From positions 17,055,388 through 17,119,387 of the forward strand of contig OZ024811.1 of assembly GCA_964017045.1 (NCBI GenBank): DNA of 64,000 nucleotides, given 5' to 3'. Source of the stretch: Omphiscola glabra. Its lineage: Eukaryota; Mollusca; Gastropoda; Lymnaeidae. The notes beneath the pieces are model-generated. The model did not search any database, was not told the DNA's origin, and worked only from the letters and a program-made list of their open reading frames with translations. The position numbers and the translations under genes are program-made. This document shows positions 60,601-64,000 of the stretch, piece after piece (the stretch's first letter is position 1; the number at the start of each line of letters is the position of its first letter).

Positions 60601-62334
60601 AAAATAGCAATTGGTCAAGACAGAATTAATTATCAAACAAAATCACTCAACCGAAGTCCTATTAGGCTTAGACAGCCATAAAAAATTAAAATATTTCTTT
60701 AAAGGAAGAAATATACAACAAAGAAATCAAAATAGTCTGCTAAAACATACTCAAGAGACTTTGGCAGCTGCCTGTCATACAAAAGAAAAATCGGTATTTA
60801 TTTCCTGCATATGTGAATGACAAGTTAGTACAATGTCTTAGGGTGTCTTGCTCAACTACTACTACTATAGTGGTAAATTATAAATTTCCAGATGAGGCTA
60901 GCTACACAGAAGACATCAATAGGGTAGCATTAGTTAACCAGATCAAAGTAGAAACACTGAGCAACTGTTAAAGTAGGTGACCATGGATATCAGGCAGAAT
61001 AACCGCTGTGGTGATGACAAATCCAATCTGTCCAATAATTACAGGAAATGCACCATTTGTGACACAGTGTAGCACGGCGTATTTTATAAGGATAGTAATA
61101 TCTCAAAGCCCAAACATGTTGAACATCGCCATCGGGGACTGGTATATTATGAAATAATGTATTTAAAAATCTTCTAGAAACTTGTCTTCGTTTTCATTAT
61201 TTTATTTTTTCGTAATCGTAGCTGATTAAAAACATTTTTTAATTAAAAAAATCTCACTTTGACTATATACTAATTCACTAAAAATATTTGTTTGTGTGTT
61301 ATACGAAGTCATATCGTAATTTATTTCCAACACCCTTATTGGGAATTACCGTTTCGTTTTTAAGTTTTTTATGAATTCCTATTTCTTTCTAAGTTTTGGG
61401 GGGGGGCACAACGTATTTGGCAAATCTTTAAAAAATCTTGATCAAGTATTTATCATTATAGATGGGTGGAAAAGTGAAATAACTATTAAATATCTCAGTG
61501 TCTATATTTCGTGTTCGTCTGTCAACGTCAGGAGGACCACTATAGCCGTCTGTGGCTCGCTACGATGCGGGTGCGATGCTAGCTAATAAGCCTTACTTTT
61601 TTTTTAGAATATTTCTCTTCAGTAGAATGAAAGGATGTAAACGGAGTATCATGCTCTAGCAAGGGAAAAAAAAGGTTCTCTTACCATGCTTATTTAAAAA
61701 TACGTTTTTAACAGCTTTAAATTGCGTTTTTATTCAAATGTAGAAGCCAAATATTCATTAGATGTTTTTCTTTTAAATTCACGATAATCTAAATTTGATG
61801 AACAGCATGGGAAATATTGATACTTCCCTCGTAAAGCTTCGACGCATAAAGAACGTATATCCGAATGGGTTTCAAAATCTTTAAATCCTTCAGCCTTGGC
61901 TTCTGCCGAAAGGATTATTGAGCTTTTCGTTTCGGTTTCTACCGAAATGCTCGTTAAGCTTTTTGTTTCGGCCGAAAATCCCGTTAAGCTTTTGGTTTCG
62001 GTTACTACCGAAAGTCACATTAAGCTTTTAGTTTCGGCTTCGGTTCCGGTCGAAAGTCACGTTAAGTTTTTGGATTTTTGCTTCGGTTTCGGCCAAAAGT
62101 CATTTTTATCGTTTGGTCTCTTTTCGATTTCGGCCTAAATCAGAAAATCACATTTGGTCTGTCTCTACTATCAGCTATACTTAGTCCAAATAATCCACAC
62201 AAAAAATGTATTACTAAATTATCCATGGGTCTCACCTTGTTGTTGACAAAAGTCTCCTCTATAAAATAGTTTGCAGCCCTTCAGGCAATTACCTTGTCTA
62301 CCACAAATATTGCCAACACATCGCGAGCTGCAGA
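27470..62334 (-). CDS. type I membrane receptor: two galactose-binding-like domains plus EGF repeats
   Basis: Fifteen exons were traced by splice sites and frame, every intron in phase 1. In transcript order: 62236-62334, 56969-57109, 56017-56196, 55629-55817, 53633-53842, 49912-50136, 48329-48460, 47798-47941, 41291-41434, 39447-39545, 38927-39025, 34626-34769, 33194-33292, 32681-32779, 27470-27627. Joined they give about 720 residues: two EGF-like modules, two tandem galactose-binding-like domains (F5/8C or fucolectin type), eight EGF-like modules, a transmembrane helix and a short basic tail. The layout resembles MEGF/SREC-type scavenger or recognition receptors; molluscs have many such genes. 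Likely at the cell surface, with a lectin-like head on an EGF stalk; ligand unknown. The 5' end (signal peptide) is not in view. The stalk exons were multiplied by a tandem segment duplication, with one copy partly broken. MEGF-like naming is by resemblance. Confidence 0.82.
28284..28416 (+). repeat. SINE-like repeat, copy B
   Basis: Related to 24189-24275. Includes a 'gggattgaactcgggtcc' box resembling the complement of a tRNA T-loop. It is cut at its right end by a Helitron-like 3' terminus at 28417. Confidence 0.45.
28417..28640 (-). mobile_element. Helitron-like 3' end, second copy
   Basis: CTAG at 28417-28420 is followed to the right by sequence matching the element at 52435, sharing 'tctactaaagttacttgaca'. 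In minus orientation it ends CTAG then T. The terminal hairpin is degraded compared with 52446-52462. Confidence 0.5.
28645..28760 (-). mobile_element. LINE 3' tail fragment
   Basis: An (ATA)n run followed by 'atcacgcttcatc' and 'aggctcgaagcgcgttac' equals the 3' ends of the LINEs at 30430, 54150 and 60170, here without any coding part. A GATT microsatellite follows. Confidence 0.6.
28880..29080. repeat. TTTCGG/CCGAAA interspersed repeat
   Basis: Repeated 'ttttcggtttcggc' and 'ggccgaaa' blocks occur at irregular spacing. The same vocabulary forms a more regular array at 61890-62145. The units are partly self-complementary. Confidence 0.7.
29090..30425. other. receptor intron, no exon recognised
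   Basis: Lies between the transmembrane exon and exon a1. AT-rich with a local repeat ('cctaggtttattcaattcattcattt' type near 29345 and 29500). No cysteine-rich exon found. Confidence 0.45.
30430..31950 (-). mobile_element. CR1/L2-like LINE RT remnant in segment copy 1
   Basis: Minus-strand pieces read LLDISAAFDTFDHGILLQ, then GVPQGLALGPVLFTM, then a decayed FADD box (FMDNKKLQ), then RMDYCSAL and CRCLHDLGPSYI, ending RRTFAFAGPIIW. Order and wording fit CR1/L2-type reverse transcriptase. Frameshifts and the lost catalytic aspartate show it is dead. Confidence 0.85.
31920..32060 (-). mobile_element. LINE 3' tail fragment
   Basis: The reverse complement shows a (GAA)-rich tail joined to a 'tgatcaatgcat'-type end, the same 3' terminus as 1127-1331 and 59480-59975. 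An equivalent piece lies at 45000-45300 in segment copy 3. Confidence 0.55.
32681..32779 (-). CDS. receptor exon a1: EGF-like module next to the membrane exon
   Basis: 99 bp: ECSKYCQEPRCNNITGDC then GGCVTGWISARCNE, with an NIT sequon. Acceptor ...ttcacag, donor gtaaggg. Its phase-1 end joins to the transmembrane exon as ...CNERSVGEEE. Confidence 0.85.
33194..33292 (-). CDS. receptor exon b1: EGF-like module
   Basis: 99 bp, six cysteines, CFEHCVNDVCNMDTLEC then EGCHEGWYGLQCNE. Acceptor ...acttcag, donor gtaagcc. Phase 1-1. Confidence 0.85.
33600..34200. other. intron part of the duplicated segment
   Basis: Between exons b1 and c1. Equivalent sequence at 39890-40410 and 46780-47340. Includes a 'gcagacaacacgaccgtc' block. 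No exon or RNA gene recognised. Confidence 0.5.
34626..34769 (-). CDS. receptor exon c1: EGF-like module, first segment copy
   Basis: 144 bp: CNLGFWDWNCTVPC, SSHCLNGSCNQDTGIC, DIGCVPRYMDYPNCTV. Eight cysteines and two NCT sequons. Acceptor ...ttcgcag, donor gtgagta. Confidence 0.85.
35120..35645. repeat. 20-bp minisatellite, segment copy 1
   Basis: About 26 units of a gagctgtatcataagcccct-type 20-mer with many variants. The homologous array in copy 2 (41790-42585) is longer and copy 3 lacks it. Confidence 0.93.
36620..37730 (-). mobile_element. CR1/L2-like LINE RT remnant in segment copy 2
   Basis: Homologous to 30430-31950. It carries KKAQNNAARNILCKCKFDDA and a DKVYHMFKDDTQFQ box, in which the expected FADD motif is altered. 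It is fragmented by frameshifts and shorter than copy 1. Confidence 0.8.
38358..38913 (+). mobile_element. solo-LTR-like insertion beside exon a2
   Basis: About 555 bp absent from segment copies 1 and 3. It begins TGTAAT and ends near AATACA (imperfect inverted termini), with a TATA-like ttataaaagg near 38616 and an AATAAA near 38790, all in plus orientation, as in an LTR. It lies antisense to the receptor. A target duplication could not be confirmed, so exact ends are tentative. Confidence 0.6.
38927..39025 (-). CDS. receptor exon a2: EGF-like module
   Basis: 99 bp, intact: ECSKNCLEPGCNTITGEC then GGCVAGWFSARCNE. Donor gtaagg. A solo-LTR-like insertion begins only about 12-14 bases into the following intron, which could affect splicing. 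Confidence 0.82.
39447..39545 (-). CDS. receptor exon b2: EGF-like module
   Basis: 99 bp, intact: CFEHCVNDVCNMDTLEC then EGCHEGWYGLQCNE. Acceptor ...acttcag, donor gtaagcc. The protein is identical or nearly so to b1. Confidence 0.85.
40420..40852 (-). mobile_element. LINE ORF2 C-terminal insertion in copy 2
   Basis: The minus-strand frame reads KIKAMEMRCYRGILGICY, ITNEQIKERIRQAIG, KRKLEWYSHVTR and GRQRKRWEDNIKEWTG, the familiar C-terminal end of endonuclease-reverse transcriptase LINEs. Copies 1 and 3 have the empty site ('gaagacgtaaaaattagcc' in copy 3). The piece is nearly intact in reading frame and so relatively young. Confidence 0.88.
41291..41434 (-). CDS. receptor exon c2: EGF-like module, second segment copy
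   Basis: 144 bp, same splice phases as c1 and c3. Encodes CNLGFWGWNCTVPC, then SSHCLNDSCDIDTGICDIGC; all eight cysteines kept. Differs from c1 and c3 at a handful of codons, mainly in the middle loop. Confidence 0.85.
41790..42585. repeat. 20-bp minisatellite, segment copy 2
   Basis: About 40 units of the same 20-mer as 35120-35645, with larger blocks (phrases such as 'tgaattgtatcataagaacctg') themselves duplicated within the array. Confidence 0.93.
43690..45000 (-). mobile_element. CR1/L2-like LINE RT remnant in segment copy 3
   Basis: Minus-strand frames read LLDLSAAFDTLEHGILFQ, VLRWFRSYLTNRVQSV and DVPQGSVLGLVLFTL, and downstream PYVPTRSLLSSE and RRTFAFAGPSIWNGLP. This copy is the best preserved of the three in the palm region but is still frameshifted. 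Confidence 0.85.
45934..46299. mobile_element. MITE specific to segment copy 3
   Basis: 366 bp absent from the homologous site in copies 1 and 2 (there 'aattagatgaattg' is uninterrupted). Its ends are inverted: a left 'cttgttttgtcaagtgata' matches the complement of 'tatcacatgacaaaacaa' near the right end, with weaker terminal pairing outside. Only an apparent 2-bp AT is duplicated. No open frame. Confidence 0.65.
46334..46432 (-). pseudogene. receptor exon b3: EGF-like exon with nonsense codon
   Basis: Same 99 bp, acceptor and donor position as exons b1 and b2, but the TGC of the VCN block has become TGA (bases 46403-46401). The exon encodes CSEHCVKDV before the stop. The donor keeps GT but the last exon base changed from G to T, which weakens the site. 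Including it would truncate the receptor before its membrane anchor; skipping it keeps the frame. Confidence 0.85.
47798..47941 (-). CDS. receptor exon c3: EGF-like module, third segment copy
   Basis: Acceptor ...gttcgcag, donor gtgagta. Encodes CNLGFWGWNCTVPC, ISRHCLNGSC and DTGICDRGCAPRY, ending in an NCT sequon; eight cysteines. Open and splice-competent although its neighbour b3 is broken. Confidence 0.85.
48329..48460 (-). CDS. receptor exon d: EGF-like module
   Basis: Acceptor ...caacctccag, donor gtatgtc. Encodes DCPPGRWNNEC, then C-rich blocks ending in PPLCKA; eight cysteines. It is the first stalk module after the lectin head and is present once. Phase 1-1, 44 codons. Confidence 0.85.
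48500..49630. other. receptor intron, no exon recognised
   Basis: Between exon d and the last galactose-binding exon. AT-rich, with poly-T and a small telomere-like stretch. No further cysteine-rich exon found. Confidence 0.5.
48843..48869. repeat. interstitial telomere-like repeat
   Basis: Three full ccctaa units plus partial ones, the animal telomere motif (TTAGGG on the other strand). Too short to be a telomere; likely a repair scar or chance. Confidence 0.75.
49640..49900. repeat. 22-bp minisatellite abutting a splice donor
   Basis: About 12 units of a ccatcattctgccatcaatcta-type 22-mer. The array ends within about 12 bases of the exon edge at 49912, so it forms the start of the intron in the transcript. 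The 114-codon open frame on the plus strand is an artefact of it. Confidence 0.92.
49912..50136 (-). CDS. receptor exon: second galactose-binding-like domain, C-terminal half
   Basis: Acceptor ...actttgcag, donor gtaggctg. Starts NRLEKFILEAF and ends ILTVCELESYG, the final strand of the domain (LxLCEVEIFG in relatives). 75 codons, phase 1-1. The donor directly abuts a 22-bp minisatellite in the following intron. Confidence 0.85.
50640..51660 (-). mobile_element. Jockey-like LINE C-terminal remnant
   Basis: Minus-strand frames contain GCVLSVMEYCFELQPI and AVRFISRGLRSTPTAACEI, then NRKER, and further on AKERYATHLQILT, wording of the C-terminal region of Jockey-type ORF2. Two overlapping frames are needed, so it is frameshifted and dead. 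Located in a receptor intron. Confidence 0.65.
52435..52960 (-). mobile_element. Helitron-like element, clear 3' terminus
   Basis: In minus orientation the sequence ends with a perfect hairpin (7-bp stem CCGCCAA/TTGGCGG, 3-base loop, 52446-52462), a short spacer and CTAG at 52435-52438, followed by T. This is the textbook Helitron 3' end. The 5' boundary is not defined; an (AT)n run lies near 52950. Confidence 0.6.
52966..53161. mobile_element. possible short LTR-like element
   Basis: About 196 bp with inverted termini (tgttgt / acaaca when the edge base is included) and atatg on both sides. The flanks are AT-rich, so the duplication is weak evidence. Confidence 0.35.
53170..53510 (+). mobile_element. 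LINE reverse transcriptase C-terminal tail
   Basis: Plus-strand frame contains KYFTVPRSNTVQHKQSFFPR and IIAWNPLDNTVV, then SLKAALAS, the end of CR1-like ORF2. Inverted homologue at 18000-18290. Ends 123 bases short of the receptor exon at 53633. Confidence 0.75.
53633..53842 (-). CDS. receptor exon: second galactose-binding-like domain, N-terminal half
   Basis: Acceptor ...aatcttag, donor gtgcac. Contains GQNFALK, YRSVDGDVSGDY, NACTQSK and FTRFIVYNRDG, matching the fucolectin-like pattern of a variable loop, VDG turn, Cys-Thr box and I.YNRD strand. The His usual after the CxH box in fucose-binding lectins is Gln here, so sugar binding may differ. 70 codons. Confidence 0.85.
54140..54370 (-). 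mobile_element. LINE 3' tail fragment
   Basis: Matches the 3' ends at 28645, 30430 and 60165 ('atcacgcttcatcgacaaag' and 'caaaacgcaac' blocks). No coding part. Confidence 0.6.
55115..55285 (-). other. protein-like segment of unknown origin in a receptor intron
   Basis: An open stretch after a pyrimidine-rich tract and CAG (near 55278) encodes a run with DENFGVDVNVKNKVKR and YINKGDYVWIAGTFKV. The KGDYVWIAG.F pattern recalls an OB-fold strand (as in SSB or RPA), but this is only resemblance. Its frame would be phase 0 and so does not fit the phase-1 receptor. Possibly a transposon fragment. Confidence 0.3.
55629..55817 (-). CDS. receptor exon: first galactose-binding-like domain, C-terminal half
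   Basis: Acceptor ...cattacag, donor gtaagcgt. Encodes VRLTFYDANDNALPC, then a VHCDVPVGVHKVVVEGED strand region and ends KTCSMHING. The VPVGVHKV..VEG block completes the beta-sandwich. Phase 1-1, 63 codons. Confidence 0.85.
56017..56196 (-). CDS. receptor exon: first galactose-binding-like domain, N-terminal half
   Basis: Acceptor ...atatccag, donor gtgatg. The translation contains LTDNDDATCN and an INVTWFKAYVFTWMR strand, the typical start of this F5/8C-like fold. It has NTT and NVT glycosylation sequons. Phase 1-1, 60 codons. Confidence 0.85.
56969..57109 (-). CDS. receptor exon: EGF-like module before lectin head
   Basis: Acceptor ...acaacag, donor gtaagcac. Encodes eight cysteines in a GWFGSKC...CHC...GAC...KGWFGLQC pattern, typical of the EGF-like segment preceding the galactose-binding domain in molluscan MEGF-like proteins. 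Phase 1-1; joins to the next exon as QKQDLLT. Confidence 0.85.
57642..58062. mobile_element. MITE with cagtggcgtag termini
   Basis: Starts cagtggcgtagccag and ends ctacgccactg. Flanking 8-mers are ctcctgtg (57634-57641) and ctccggtg (58063-58070), 7 of 8 identical. Same family as 3843-4029 but 421 bp long. Lies in a receptor intron. Confidence 0.78.
58100..59055. other. receptor intron, no exon recognised
   Basis: Contains an 83-codon open frame (58718-58969, +) with lysine- and cysteine-containing sequence but no family resemblance. No cysteine-spaced exon on the minus strand. Confidence 0.45.
59060..59375 (+). repeat. dispersed repeat, direct copy of 26690-27010
   Basis: Near-identical to 26690-27010 in the same orientation, with small indels including an inserted 'aaggaactagtgcccacg'. 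Non-coding. Confidence 0.75.
59480..59975 (+). mobile_element. LINE 3' end with (GAA)n tail
   Basis: Plus-strand reading includes NCSFLPKTIRDWNDVPKA and an ATTLHTF block, the C-terminal end of a CR1/Jockey-like ORF2. A 3' UTR and a (AGA)n tail near 59960 follow. The same 3' end is nested in the MITE at 1083-1430. Confidence 0.78.
60165..60590 (-). mobile_element. CR1/L2-like LINE 3' fragment
   Basis: The reverse complement holds the end of the LINE seen in the duplicated segments: a SLETYGWRTFAFAGPTIW-like stretch near 60500-60560, then the 3' UTR and 'atcacgcttcatctcc' end. Truncated at the 5' side. Confidence 0.7.
60600..61880. other. receptor intron, no exon recognised
   Basis: AT-rich. 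A 69-codon frame at 60611-60820 (+) is unrecognised and unsupported. Confidence 0.4.
61890..62145. repeat. CGAAA/TTTCGG minisatellite
   Basis: About six units of roughly 35-45 bp, each with 'cgaaagtcacgttaagctttt' and 'gtttcggtt' type parts, so every unit can fold on itself. Related to 28880-29080. Confidence 0.8.
62236..62334 (-). CDS. receptor exon 1 in view: EGF-like module
   Basis: Follows acceptor ...ttcttag and ends at a gtgagacc donor. Encodes a six-cysteine EGF-like module (CSSRC, NICGRQGNC, KGC, RGDFC). Phase 1 at both ends. An upstream signal-peptide exon must lie further right. Confidence 0.8.
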
Positions 62335-62514
62335 CTAAGAAAGGAAATTATCAACAATATTTAGAATGTTAAATGCACTGGTTAATGTCTATTGGTGTAT
62401 AGTATTCATTGACAGCAAAAATAAAGAAACAAACTTAGCCGGTATATCTTTGTGGTTGACAGGAGATTTTAGCAACAAAATGTTGAAGCAAACCACTGAA
62501 GTATATCTCATTGT

Positions 62515-63195
62515 GATATGGCGTCAGCGGGCCGTCGAGCTTGCGCTCCTTATGCCCTCCCTTGTGATCCTCGACGCCAGACCGTGCGGGGGCACGCCAG
62601 AGACACCCCTGGGCGTGGACCGCCCCAACCAGCAACCCCTCGATCGGGTTTGCTGATGGAGACCCTCCCCATCCGGGGACGTCCGGTGGACCGATGACGC
62701 TGCGTTTAAAGCGTCCGCTGTCCACTCTCTTAGGGGTCGGGACGGTAAATTAACGTCCTAATATCTTCCCCCACCCGTCCCGGGGAAGCATCGGACGCCC
62801 TATAAGAGGGATTCTACAGTGGCTTACCACCTTGCAACTAGTTTGCGAAATAGCTGGGACGAAACGGTTGTTTAAGAGCAGCTTTCTCTGGGCTGCGTAT
62901 TTAGAATCATCGGCCAGAGTCTTCCACTACAGCCTCTCGCCTCATATCCCATAACGGCAACTTGTAACCATGATTCATACCCTGTATCTGCCTTTTCTTC
63001 GACCTGTGAAATATCACAGGTGGCAGCTCTGTAGGAGATGTTTATCCCAGCAGTTACCATGCATGTCCCTGTCTGCAACGTGCGGCACGATATGGTGGTT
63101 TTGTCTTTCCCGGGTTAACGTCGAAAGGGTCGGTGGCCAACGCTTCCAAATCGGCAAGCCACCACAGACTTGTCGACCGGAACCCCGGGGTGTGA
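62515..63195 (-). repeat. GC-rich dispersed repeat, inverted partner of 13450-14010
   Basis: Reverse complement of the repeat at 13450-14010, with shared blocks 'gctgggacgaaacggttg', 'cccacccgtcccggggaagc' and 'ggcaagccaccacagacttg'. Open frames in it are inconsistent between the two copies. Confidence 0.7.
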
Positions 63196-63481
63196 AGCAA
63201 ACCAATGAAAATGTACATTAATAATTGTACCATGTAATGGGTGGCTTTCAGGAGCTTAAGAATTGCTCAAGCTTTTTAAAATGCATAGACTCGTTTTTTA
63301 ATGGGTTTCAGTGATTATGCTTTCCCGTGAAAGGTTGGACAGCTTCAGAGACTACTCTTTATTCTCCCGTTTATGTTAAATAATTGCATAGTGGTAGGAT
63401 TGCGATAACGCATTCTACTACTTTGCGTATTCAATTCACAAAAGATTCATAGACCGTTAACGATGTCTTTCCAGGCCTTAC

Positions 63482-64000
63482 GGATATCCAGCTTTCTTGG
63501 TGGATCTCCAGCTTTCTTGGTGGATCTGCAGCTTTCTTGTTGGATCTCCAGCTTTCTTGGTGGATCTCCAGCTTTCTTGGTGGATCTGCAGCTTTCTTGG
63601 TGGATCTCCAGCTTTCTTGGTGGATCTCCAGCTTTCTTGGTGGATCTGCAGCTTTCTTGGTGGATCTCCAGCTTTCTTGGTGGATCTCCAGCTTTCTTGG
63701 TGGATCTCCAGCTTTCTTAGTGGATCTCCAGCTTTCTTGGTGGATCTGCAGCTTTCTTGGTGGATCTCCAGCTTTCTTGGTGGATCTCCAGCTTTCTTGG
63801 TGGATCTCCAGCTTTCTTAGTGGATCTCCAGCTTTCTTGGTGGATCTACAGCTTTCTTAGTGGATCTCCAGATTTCTTGGTGGATCTCCAGCTCTATTGG
63901 TGGATCTACAGCTTTCTTGGTGGATCTCCAGATGTATGGTGGATCTGTAGTTTTCGTGGTGGATCTACAGCTTTCTTAGTGGATCTCCAGATTTCTTGGT
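63482..64000. repeat. 20-bp minisatellite running off the window
   Basis: About 26 units of a tttcttggtggatctccagc-type 20-mer, most nearly identical on the left and more varied on the right. The three long serine/phenylalanine/leucine frames over it are the same repeat read in three phases. Confidence 0.95.

Noticed and set aside
63463..63860. Three overlapping plus-strand frames with SFLGG and LQLSWW repeats
   Set aside because: They are the 20-bp minisatellite read in three phases; the sequence shows no codon-level selection.

Overview
The window looks like nuclear DNA of an invertebrate animal, most likely a mollusc and probably a heterobranch or pulmonate gastropod. It is AT-rich and intron-rich, contains no operons, and is full of non-LTR retrotransposon debris, hAT-type MITEs, Helitron-like ends and minisatellites. 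The domain mix (tandem galactose-binding-like modules plus EGF repeats in a single-pass receptor) is one I associate with molluscs. That assignment is inference; no marker gene fixes the species.

Layout. 1-6.2 kb is a repeat field: a dead Jockey-like reverse transcriptase, two clean MITEs with 8-bp target duplications, and a 25-bp minisatellite. 6.22-7.14 kb (+) holds a protease-like gene of the chymotrypsin-fold PA clan. 7.1-19.8 kb is mostly AT-rich and non-coding. It contains a decayed Kazal-like segment (-), a GC-rich repeat and an 850-bp GATA/GACA array. 19.80-21.97 kb (+) holds a paralogue of the protease-like gene, read here as two exons. 22.4-27 kb is a LINE remnant followed by Helitron-like DNA.

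The remaining part (27.47-62.33 kb, - strand) is one large gene for a type I membrane receptor. I could trace 15 coding exons, all joined by phase-1 introns: two EGF-like exons, four exons encoding two galactose-binding-like (F5/8C/fucolectin-type) domains, eight more EGF-like exons, and a last exon with a transmembrane helix, a short cytoplasmic tail and a stop codon. The joined exons give about 720 residues; the signal-peptide end lies beyond the right edge or was not recognised.

The most striking feature is that the membrane-proximal EGF block (exon types c-b-a in transcript order) sits in a segment of about 6-7 kb that is present three times in tandem, each copy with its own LINE fragment. 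Copies 1 and 2 are complete. In copy 3 exon a is deleted and exon b carries an in-frame stop, while exon c stays intact. Because every exon is phase 1-1, the broken exon can be skipped without loss of frame. Copy-specific insertions (a solo LTR about 13 bp past a splice donor, a LINE piece, a MITE) date events after the duplication. The second point of interest is the pair of PA-clan protease-like genes, which share a CxCxxC motif and a SHPHG block that I cannot tie to a named family.
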